Source: DATFPK01 sp035264885
GTDB taxonomy: Bacteria; Actinomycetota; Thermoleophilia; Solirubrobacterales; 70-9
NCBI GenBank assembly: GCA_035264885.1
Contig: DATFPK010000063.1
Span: 3,265 to 67,264, forward strand
DNA: 64,000 nucleotides
Reading direction: 5' to 3'
The position numbers and the translations under genes are program-made. Within the stretch, counting starts at the first letter, position 1. The number at the start of each line of letters is the position of its first letter. The notes under the pieces are model-generated. The model did not search any database, was not told the DNA's origin, and saw nothing but the letters and a program-made list of their open reading frames with translations. Shown here one piece after another: positions 33,369 to 39,706 of this stretch.

Positions 33369-34463
33369 GTGGACTCCGACCTGATCCTGGCCATCGTCGT
33401 CGCCACCGCGCTGGCCTTCGACTTCACGAACGGGTTCCACGACACCGCCAACGTCGTCGCCACCTCGATCTCGACCAGGGCGGCCTCGCCACGGACCGCG
33501 GTCGCCTTCGCCGCGCTGCTCAACTTCGCCGGCGCCTTCATCTCGCTCGAGGTTGCGGCGACCGTGGCGAAGGACGTCGTCAATCCCGAGGACATCACGA
33601 CGACGGTCGTGTTTGCGGGTCTCGTCGGCGCGATCGCCTGGAACCTGATCACCTGGTACTACGGGCTGCCCTCGTCGAGCTCGCACGCGTTGATCGGCGG
33701 GGTCGTCGGGGCGACCCTGGCGGCGGCCGGGACGAGCGCCGTGCTCGGCGAGGGAATCACGGGCAAGGTGCTGATCCCGGCCCTGATCGCGCCGACCCTG
33801 GCCTTTCTCGTCGCCTGGCTCGGGATCAACATCACCTACCGGATCGTCGGCCGGTTGTCGCCGGGCCCGGTGAACCGGGGGTTCCGGTCCGGCCAGGTCA
33901 TCTCGGGCGGGATGCTCGCCCTCGCGCACGGGACGAACGACGCTCAGAAGACCATGGGCGTGATCGCTCTGGCGCTCGTCGCCAGCGGGCACCTTTCGGC
34001 CGACGCCGACCCTCCGTTCTGGGTCATCGTGTCCGCCGCCACCGCGATCGCCCTCGGCACCTACACGGGCGGCTGGCGGATCATCCGCACGATGGGCAGC
34101 CGGATCATCAAGATGGACGCCGCCCAGGGCTTCGGGGCGCAGGGTGCCGGGGCGGCGGTGATCCTCAGCTCCTCCCACTTCGGCTTCCCCCTCTCGACGA
34201 CGCAGGTCATCGCCGGAGGGGTGATGGGGGCGGGCGCCGGCAAACGGCTGTCGGCGGTGCGCTGGGGGGTGGCCGGCAACATCGTCTTCGCCTGGGTGCT
34301 GACGCTGCCCGCGGCGGCGGCGATCGGCGCCGCGACCTACGGCTTCACCCGGATCTTCGGCACCGGGGCGGCCGGGCCGCTGATCGTCCTGCTGATCGGC
34401 GCGGCGCTGGCCGCCATCGCCTTCGTCAGACGGGCCCGGGGCGAGCCGGTGCCGGCGGGGTGA
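33369..34463 (+). CDS. pit: low-affinity inorganic phosphate transporter, PiT family
   Basis: A 364-residue membrane protein with about ten helices. The two inverted PiT signatures are seen: FTNGFHDTANVVATSISTRA near the N-terminus and LAHGTNDAQKTMGVIALAL in the second half, each with the paired Asn/Asp expected for phosphate and cation binding. SSSHALIGG and SSSHFGFPLSTTQV are the matching re-entrant loops. It imports metal-phosphate with protons, complementing Pst when phosphate is plentiful. It follows the DUF47 gene in one operon. Confidence 0.93.
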   Translation: MDSDLILAIVVATALAFDFTNGFHDTANVVATSISTRAASPRTAVAFAALLNFAGAFISLEVAATVAKDVVNPEDITTTVVFAGLVGAIAWNLITWYYGLPSSSSHALIGGVVGATLAAAGTSAVLGEGITGKVLIPALIAPTLAFLVAWLGINITYRIVGRLSPGPVNRGFRSGQVISGGMLALAHGTNDAQKTMGVIALALVASGHLSADADPPFWVIVSAATAIALGTYTGGWRIIRTMGSRIIKMDAAQGFGAQGAGAAVILSSSHFGFPLSTTQVIAGGVMGAGAGKRLSAVRWGVAGNIVFAWVLTLPAAAAIGAATYGFTRIFGTGAAGPLIVLLIGAALAAIAFVRRARGEPVPAG

Positions 34464-34467
34464 GCCG

Positions 34468-34707
34468 ATGATCGCCACGGTCGTCGAAACGAAGGAGCTC
34501 CTCGACACGGTGCTCTATGCGTCGGTGTCGGCCCTGGGGCTCACCCTGGTCTACTCCGCCGCGATCTGGGGCGCAGCGAGGTTCGCGGAGTTCTCCCGCG
34601 ACGACCGCCCGGTGGCCGCCGGCTTCGCCGCCGCCGTCGGGTTGCTCGGCCTCGCCGCCAGCATCGCGGCAGTGGTGATCGGAATAGTCGTAATGACCTC
34701 GAAGTAA
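34468..34707 (+). CDS. small two-helix membrane protein after pit
   Basis: A 79-residue protein with hydrophobic helices at about 12-34 and 50-76 and a short basic/acidic loop (RFAEFSRDDRPVA) between. It starts 4 bases after the pit stop and is thus in the DUF47-pit operon. No family is recognised; it could be an accessory subunit of the transporter, which is only inference from position. Confidence 0.7.
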   Translation: MIATVVETKELLDTVLYASVSALGLTLVYSAAIWGAARFAEFSRDDRPVAAGFAAAVGLLGLAASIAAVVIGIVVMTSK

Positions 34708-34726
34708 CGCCGGGGGCATGCTCGCT

Positions 34727-34790
34727 TCCCGCTCGGGCCGGCACCCGGAGTCCCCACCTTCCGCCGGCCCTCGCTCCCGCGTCCGCTGCT
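34727..34790 (+). repeat. dispersed palindromic repeat, copy A
   Basis: GGGCCGGC (34735-34742) pairs with GCCGGCCC (34763-34770) around a 20-base loop; flanks CCGCTC and TCGCTCCCGCGTCCG are shared with copies B (50985-51066) and C (59099-59185). It fills the intergenic space after the pit operon. Confidence 0.6.
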
Positions 34791-34814
34791 CCCGGACTGG
34801 GCCCCGACCGGTTC

Positions 34815-34820
34815 TACACT
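34815..34820 (+). promoter_or_regulatory. -10 element before membrane protein with non-standard start
   Basis: TACACT lies 6 bases before ATC 34827. Confidence 0.45.
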
Positions 34821-34826
34821 CCGATC

Positions 34827-35177
34827 ATCCGGCACGTCAGAAACATCGCGATCATCCTCGTCCTGGCCCTGGGCGTCGCCTTCGTGCCCGGGGGCGGAAA
34901 CGCCGCCGACACGATCCTGACCGCGCTCGGCATGGGGTTCCTCTGTGGCATCGCGTTCCTGATCTACACGCTGGCCCGCCAGAACCAGCTGACGCTGCTC
35001 AGCCTCAGCGACGGCCGCCGCGCGATCCTCTACGGCGCCGTCGGCCTGATCGCCCTGCTGCTGGCCGGAACCGAGGAGTTCTTCGACTCCGGCGGCGGCA
35101 CGCTCGTGTGGCTGATCCTGCTCGGGCTGTCGATCGCGGCGATCTGGCGCGTCTGGCTCGAGGCAAACACGTATTGA
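34827..35177 (+). CDS. small multi-helix membrane protein, probable non-ATG start
   Basis: Protein-like sequence extends upstream of the first standard start (GTG 34884) as IRHVRNIAIILVLALGVAFV, a complete first membrane helix that GTG 34884 would cut off. No ATG, GTG or TTG occurs in frame from about 34743 to there. A TACACT -10 element 6 bases before ATC 34827 suggests a leaderless mRNA beginning at ATC. From 34827 the protein has 116 residues with about four helices and ends WLEANTY. Family unknown. If the non-standard start is rejected, the gene is 34884-35177 (97 aa). Confidence 0.6.
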   Translation: MRHVRNIAIILVLALGVAFVPGGGNAADTILTALGMGFLCGIAFLIYTLARQNQLTLLSLSDGRRAILYGAVGLIALLLAGTEEFFDSGGGTLVWLILLGLSIAAIWRVWLEANTY

Positions 35178-35187
35178 GCAGACGGGT

Positions 35188-35209
35188 GCGGAAGCCTTGA
35201 CGCTTCCGC
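35188..35209 (+). terminator. hairpin after small membrane gene
   Basis: GCGGAAGC and GCTTCCGC form an 8-bp stem with a 6-base loop, 10 bases past the stop. A second GC hairpin (35228-35244, 7-bp stem) follows. There is no clear U-tract. Confidence 0.45.
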
Positions 35210-35266
35210 CCTGAAGTCCTTGCCGCGGCGCGCCACCGGCGCGCGGCGGCCGATGAACCTCGACCC

Positions 35267-35617
35267 GTGGCCGCGGATCGGGAACATCGGGCGCAGGAGG
35301 GGACGGCGTCGGTCGAGCTGGTCGCCTCCCTCCCGGCGCTGGTCCTCGCTCTCCTGATCGCAGCGCAGCTCGCCGCGGCCGGACACGCTCTCTGGTCGGC
35401 TGGGATCGCGGCTCGGGCGGGAGCTCGCGCGGCCCTGGTCGGCAATGACCCCGCGCGGTCGGCGCGCGGCGCCCTCCCGGGACTGCTGCGCCGGGGGTCC
35501 GAGGTCCGCGCCGCCGACGGCGTCAGGGTCACGGTGTCGGTGCCCCGCCTCCTGCCGGGGCTGCCGCCGATCCCCGTCGCGGCGAGCGCGGCTCTGGGGC
35601 CCGGTGCCGGTGGGTGA
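35267..35617 (+). CDS. TadE-like pilus-assembly protein (first copy)
   Basis: A 116-residue protein with a charged N-terminus ending EEGT-like (QEGTASVELVASLPALVLALLIAAQLAAAG), the TadE signature: a type-IV-prepilin-like glycine followed by Glu at +5 and one membrane helix. The rest is a short extracellular beta region ending GLPPIPVAASAALGPGAGG. TadE proteins are pseudopilins of Flp/Tad pili or secretion systems. It is first of three genes of this kind, translationally linked to the next. No Tad ATPase or platform gene is in this window. Confidence 0.75.
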   Translation: MAADREHRAQEGTASVELVASLPALVLALLIAAQLAAAGHALWSAGIAARAGARAALVGNDPARSARGALPGLLRRGSEVRAADGVRVTVSVPRLLPGLPPIPVAASAALGPGAGG

Positions 35618-35621
35618 TCCG

Positions 35622-35957
35622 GTGCGCCGGGAGCGCGGCCAGGCGACGGTCGAGCTGGTCGCCGGGTTGCCGGCGTTGCTCCTCGCCGGCGCCGCGGCGC
35701 TGCAGCTGTTCGCCGCGGGCTACACGCTGACCCTCGCCGACGGCGCCGCCGAAGCCGGCGCCGCGGCACTGGCCGCCGGACGCCCGGCCCGTGCCGCGGT
35801 GGGCGCGGCGCTGCCGGGCTGGGCAGAGGACCGGGTTGCGGTCGAGGTGGAGCGCGGGCGCGTGCGGGTCAGGTTGCGCCCACCGGCCCTCCTGCCGCTG
35901 CCCGAGGACGTGCTCGCGGTGACGACGAGCGCGGCGGTCGCGGGGGTGGACCACTGA
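35622..35957 (+). CDS. TadE-like pilus-assembly protein (second copy)
   Basis: A 111-residue relative of the preceding gene: RRERGQATVELVAGLPALLLAGAAALQLFAAG is again a prepilin-like GxxxxE plus helix, followed by PARAAVGAALPGW and a short beta C-terminus. GTG 35622 yields the usual short basic N-terminus; GTG 35610 or 35604 overlapping the previous stop are alternatives. It is followed by the TadG-like fusion gene 14 bases on. Confidence 0.72.
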   Translation: MRRERGQATVELVAGLPALLLAGAAALQLFAAGYTLTLADGAAEAGAAALAAGRPARAAVGAALPGWAEDRVAVEVERGRVRVRLRPPALLPLPEDVLAVTTSAAVAGVDH

Positions 35958-35971
35958 CCGGTCCCCGCGTC

Positions 35972-37831
35972 GTGGTCGCCGGGATGGCAGGGGCCCGTGG
36001 CGCTTCCCCCACCGCCGCTTCGCTGGCGGCGATGACGGCGCTCCCGGGGCGGCCGAGCCTGCTGGTCCGGCTGGGCACCCGCGCGCGGGGACCGGCGCTC
36101 CTGGCCTCGGGGGAGGCTCGCGATCTGGAGCGCGCCCTCGCGGGCCTCGATCCGCCACTGCCTCCCGCCGCCCGGGGACGGACCTGCGAGCTTCCGGCAC
36201 CCGCCGGAGCCGAGGGGGTGCTGCTGGCCGCGGCGGCGGCGCGGCTCCTGCCGCGGGGGGCGGCCTGCGTGCTCGACTGCGACGCCGCGGCGTTCCGCCT
36301 GGCGGTGGAGGCGCCGGAGCTGGGAGCGACCGCGGCGCTCCTGCGCGCCGAGCTCCCCAGCAGACGCCCGCTCGCGGCGCTCGCCGCAGGAGAGCTGATC
36401 GCGCGCGGCCTGCTCGTCCGCGTCCTGCCGGCCGCGCCCGCATGGGTCCCGCTTGCCGAGCGAGTCGGTCCCTCGGGCCGCGAGCCACGACTCGCGAGGT
36501 TCGCAGCCCGATTGGCCGGCGCCGGCGGGCAGGCGCTGCCCCTGGCGCTCGGGGCGATCGCGGTCCTGCTGGTCGGTGTCGCGGCTCTCGTGGCCGTGGC
36601 GGGGGCGCTGACCGGGAAGGGCAGGGCTCAACGCGCCGCCGACCTGGCGGCGTTGTCCGCGGCCCGTTCGCTCCGCGACGACCTAGGTCGCCTCCTGGCG
36701 CCCGCCCGGCTGCCCGACGGCAGGGCGAACCCCCGCCACCTGGCGAAGCCCGCCTATCTCCGGCGGGCACGCCGCGTAGGCCGGGCAGCCGCGATGGCCA
36801 ACGGGGTGGCGGCGCGGCGGCTGCGGATCTCCTTCCCCGACGTATCGTCGTTTGCGCCGCTGCGCGCGCGGGCGGTGGTGACGGGGTCCGTGCGGGGCGG
36901 ATCGACGGCCGTCCGGGCGAGCGCCGTCGCCGAGGCGGTTCCCGGCGGCGGCGCGGGACGCTCGCCGCCGTCCACGGCTTCTGGCGGCGGTTATGCGGGT
37001 CCGCTGCTGTACCGCCAGGGCGAAGGCATGAGGCCGGACGTCGCCGCCGCCTTCGACCGCATGTCGGCGGCGGCAGCGTCCGGCGGGGTCCTCCTCGTCG
37101 TCACTTCCGGCTTTCGCTCAGATGCCGAGCAGGCGGCCCTGTTCGCCGCCAATCCCGACCCGCGCTGGGTCGCGCCGCCGGGGCAGTCGCTCCACCGCTG
37201 CGGGACCGAGCTCGACCTCGGCCCGCCGGGCGCCTACGCCTGGCTGGCTGCGAACGCCGGGCGGTTCGGGTTCGCCAAGCGCTACTCCTGGGAGCCCTGG
37301 CACTTCGGCTACGTGGCCGGTCCGCCGCCCTGCTCGGCGGCAGGAGATGCAGTCGCCGGACCCGGAGACGACCGCGGGACGGGCCCGCCCGCCGTGCCCG
37401 CGTTCGTGCCGGCCGCCTACCGGGGGCCCGTGACGCGATCCGCCTCTCGCTGGAACGTCTCGGCCGCCGTCCTCGCCGCGCAGCTGATGGCGGAGTCGAA
37501 CTTCAACCCGCGCGCCGTCTCACCGGCCGGCGCCCTCGGGATCGCCCAGTTCATCCCGTCGACCGCCAGGGCCTACGGCCTCGCGGACCCGTTCGACCCG
37601 GTTGCCGCGATCGACGCCCAGGCCCACCTGATGGCGGACCTGCTGGAGCAGTTCGACGGCTCGGTCCCGCTCGCTCTCGCCGCCTACAACGCCGGCCCGG
37701 CCCCCGTGGCCGCCTGCGACTGTGTCCCCTCGATCCCCGAAACCACCGCCTACGTGGCCCGGATCATGGGCCTCCTCGACGGCGCCGGTGTTCTGCTCGC
37801 CCCGCCGCTGGCGGTGCGCCTGATCGACTAG
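35972..37831 (+). CDS. TadG-like protein fused to VanY carboxypeptidase and lytic transglycosylase
   Basis: A 619-residue multi-domain protein. Residues 1-185 look like a degenerate P-loop-type domain (VAGMAGARGASPTAAS at the start without a GKT). A membrane helix (about 189-213) leads to a TadG-like segment (RAQRAADLAALSAARSL). Residues about 345-450 form a VanY D,D-carboxypeptidase with zinc/catalytic residues His408 and Asp415 (SLHRCGTELDLG) and Glu441, His444 (WEPWHFGY). Residues about 475-605 are an SLT lytic transglycosylase with Glu508 (ESNFNPRAVSP) and GIAQFIPSTA. It could cut both stem peptides and glycan strands, perhaps opening the wall for the TadE-like assembly. The start codon is uncertain. 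Confidence 0.82.
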   Translation: MVAGMAGARGASPTAASLAAMTALPGRPSLLVRLGTRARGPALLASGEARDLERALAGLDPPLPPAARGRTCELPAPAGAEGVLLAAAAARLLPRGAACVLDCDAAAFRLAVEAPELGATAALLRAELPSRRPLAALAAGELIARGLLVRVLPAAPAWVPLAERVGPSGREPRLARFAARLAGAGGQALPLALGAIAVLLVGVAALVAVAGALTGKGRAQRAADLAALSAARSLRDDLGRLLAPARLPDGRANPRHLAKPAYLRRARRVGRAAAMANGVAARRLRISFPDVSSFAPLRARAVVTGSVRGGSTAVRASAVAEAVPGGGAGRSPPSTASGGGYAGPLLYRQGEGMRPDVAAAFDRMSAAAASGGVLLVVTSGFRSDAEQAALFAANPDPRWVAPPGQSLHRCGTELDLGPPGAYAWLAANAGRFGFAKRYSWEPWHFGYVAGPPPCSAAGDAVAGPGDDRGTGPPAVPAFVPAAYRGPVTRSASRWNVSAAVLAAQLMAESNFNPRAVSPAGALGIAQFIPSTARAYGLADPFDPVAAIDAQAHLMADLLEQFDGSVPLALAAYNAGPAPVAACDCVPSIPETTAYVARIMGLLDGAGVLLAPPLAVRLID

Positions 37832-37834
37832 GCT
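37829..37834 (+). promoter_or_regulatory. -10 element of leaderless MaoC gene
   Basis: TAGGCT, whose TAG is the stop codon of the fusion gene, lies 6 bases before GTG 37841. Confidence 0.5.
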
Positions 37835-37840
37835 CGCGCC

Positions 37841-38311
37841 GTGCCGCTGGCCGAAGCACAGGGGATCGACGGGCTGAAGGAGCTGATCGGACAGCAGGTC
37901 GGGCCCAGCGACTGGCGGACCGTCACCCAGGAGATGATCGACGCGTTCGCGGAGCTGTCCGGCGACGACCAGTGGATCCACGTCGACGTCGAGCGGGCCA
38001 AGAGCGAGAGCCCGTTCGGCACCACCGTCGCCCACGGCAACCTGACCCTGTCGCTGGTCGACGGGTTCCGCAAGGACCTGATCGCGTCGAGCGGCTTCGC
38101 GCTCGGGGTCAACTACGGCTGGAACAAGGTGCGCTTTCCCGCCCCGGTGCCCTCCGGCAGCCAGGTGCGGGCCTACGCCGAGGTCGTCTCCGTCGAGGAC
38201 GTCGGCGGCGGCTGGTGGCAGGTCGTGACTCGCTTCACCCTCGAAGTAGAGGGCTCGGAGAAGCCCTGCTTCGTCGGAGACAGCGTCGGCCGCGCCCTGC
38301 CCGCGAGCTAG
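37841..38311 (+). CDS. MaoC-family dehydratase
   Basis: A 156-residue single hot-dog protein with the hydratase-2 motif: FAELSGDDQWIHVD followed by PFGTTVAHGNLTLSL, giving the catalytic Asp and His. FALGVNYGWNKVRFPAPVPSG is the usual second half. It would hydrate enoyl-CoA (R-specific) or act on a related thioester. The size is normal. It is monocistronic with its own leaderless promoter. Confidence 0.87.
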   Translation: MPLAEAQGIDGLKELIGQQVGPSDWRTVTQEMIDAFAELSGDDQWIHVDVERAKSESPFGTTVAHGNLTLSLVDGFRKDLIASSGFALGVNYGWNKVRFPAPVPSGSQVRAYAEVVSVEDVGGGWWQVVTRFTLEVEGSEKPCFVGDSVGRALPAS

Positions 38312-38332
38312 AACGCGACCGGCCGTTCTCAC

Positions 38333-38767
38333 CTACTTGACGGTGAGGTTTCCCTCCATCCCGGCCTCGCGGTGGCCTGGGACGTTGCAGTAGTAGACGT
38401 ACTTGCCGGGCTTGAGGCTGGCCGTGACCGTCGCCGTGTCCTGGCTGATCGTGTCGGAGACCTCCTCGACGCCGTTGCCCTCGATCTCGATGTTGTGCGG
38501 GACGGGAGCCGGGTTGTCGAGCTCCACCGTGACCTCGCCGGCCTTGGCCTGGAGCGACGTGGGCTTCCAGGCGAGCTGACCCGTCGAGTCCGCGGTCACC
38601 TTGAGGGCGGCCGCGCCACCTCCGCCGCCACCACCCCCGCCGCCGCCGCCACCGGTGGTCGCCGCGCCGGTGTCGCTGGACGTGGTGTCGCTGTCGTCGT
38701 CGCCTCCGCAGGCGACCAGGCCGAGAACCGCAACGAGCGACACGAGCAGCACGATTGCTCGCTTCAT
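38333..38767 (-). CDS. cupredoxin (plastocyanin/azurin-like) lipoprotein
   Basis: A 144-residue lipoprotein: signal ending GLVAC (Cys20), an Asp/Ser/Thr stretch, a run of 13 glycines (about 39-51), then a cupredoxin beta barrel. Type 1 copper ligands are all visible: His in VPHNIEIEG, then Cys, His and Met in YYCNVPGHREAGMEG. It probably carries electrons at the outer membrane face. The ATG follows AAAGGGG. The poly-Gly linker, encoded by a GCC-type repeat, is likely length-variable. Confidence 0.87.
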   Translation of the reverse strand: MKRAIVLLVSLVAVLGLVACGGDDDSDTTSSDTGAATTGGGGGGGGGGGGGAAALKVTADSTGQLAWKPTSLQAKAGEVTVELDNPAPVPHNIEIEGNGVEEVSDTISQDTATVTASLKPGKYVYYCNVPGHREAGMEGNLTVK

Positions 38768-38856
38768 CCAAAACCCCTTTCGTCGGAGACCGCGGCCCAC
38801 AATACCGAGGCGCTGGCCTCGGCCCTTGACGCCGGGCATTCGCATCGGAGCCCCGC

Positions 38857-39681
38857 TCAGGTGCCCTTGAAGGCGGGCTTCTCGCCGGCGAAGAAGGCCG
38901 TGACGCCCGCCCGCAGGTCCTCGGTGCCCATGCTGTCGGCGATCCCGTGACGCTCGAGTTGGAGGTGCTCGGCGAGGCTGTTCTCCAGGCTGACCCGGGC
39001 GAGGTGCTTCGCCATCCGGACGTAGTGAGGGGCCCGTTCGGCCAGCTCGCCGGCCAGCTCGCGGCTGCGCCCGAGCAGCTGGTCAGGCGCGACGACCTCC
39101 GACGCTATGCCTTCGGCCCTGGCCTCCCCGGCGCTCATGTTCGGGTCCTCGAGCAGGATCTGGAGCGCCCGCGACGGGCCCACCACGCGGGGCAGGAAGT
39201 ACGTCATCCCGCCATCGGGCGAGGCGCCGATCCGGCCGTAGGCGCAGGCGAAGAACGCGCTCTCGGCAACGATCCGGAAGTCGCAGGCGAGCGCGAGGGA
39301 GAAGCCGGCCCCCGCGGCCGGGCCGTTGACCGCTGCGATGACCGGATAGGGAATCCGCTGCATGTCGACGATCCCCTGGTGCAGGACCTCGGCGCCGCGG
39401 CGCACGTCCGAGGGCAGGTCGAAGTCCTCGGACTCGACCCCCTTGCGGAACCAGGTCACGTCGCCGCCGGCCGAAAAGGCCTTGCCGGCACCGGTCACGA
39501 CCAGCCCTCGCAAGGGTGCCCGGTCGGCAAACCAGGCGAACGCCATGGTGAGCTCGGCGATCATCTCCGGACTCATCGCGTTGTAGGCGTCGGGCCGGTC
39601 AAGGGTGAGGGTGCCGATCTCGCCGTCGACCTCGATCCGCAGCGTTTTGAGGTCCGGTGGGCTCGGGATCTCGGGAGCCAT
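38857..39681 (-). CDS. enoyl-CoA hydratase/isomerase family protein
   Basis: A 274-residue crotonase. Oxyanion-hole segments are GAGKAFSAGGDVTWF and VNGPAAGAGFSLALACD; the region GRIGASPDGGMTYFLPR has Asp in place of one of the two catalytic Glu residues of true hydratases. That pattern is common in enoyl-CoA isomerases and PaaG-like enzymes. It diverges from uvrC with only 25 bases between the two starts, and its own -10 (TAGGCT) overlaps the uvrC -10. Confidence 0.85.
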   Translation of the reverse strand: MAPEIPSPPDLKTLRIEVDGEIGTLTLDRPDAYNAMSPEMIAELTMAFAWFADRAPLRGLVVTGAGKAFSAGGDVTWFRKGVESEDFDLPSDVRRGAEVLHQGIVDMQRIPYPVIAAVNGPAAGAGFSLALACDFRIVAESAFFACAYGRIGASPDGGMTYFLPRVVGPSRALQILLEDPNMSAGEARAEGIASEVVAPDQLLGRSRELAGELAERAPHYVRMAKHLARVSLENSLAEHLQLERHGIADSMGTEDLRAGVTAFFAGEKPAFKGT

Positions 39682-39689
39682 GGGCGGGG

Positions 39690-39695
39690 AGCCTA
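39690..39695 (-). promoter_or_regulatory. -10 element of enoyl-CoA hydratase gene (overlaps uvrC -10)
   Basis: On the minus strand TAGGCT lies 8 bases before ATG 39681. It shares bases 39694-39695 with the plus-strand TACCCT. Confidence 0.5.
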
Positions 39696-39699
39696 CCCT
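39694..39699 (+). promoter_or_regulatory. -10 element of leaderless uvrC
   Basis: TACCCT lies 7 bases before ATG 39707. Confidence 0.5.
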
Positions 39700-39706
39700 T
39701 TGCGGG

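Noticed and set aside
38610..38660. Tandem repeat of CCGCC units
   Set aside because: It simply encodes the poly-Gly linker of the cupredoxin; kept as a note there, not as an independent repeat element.
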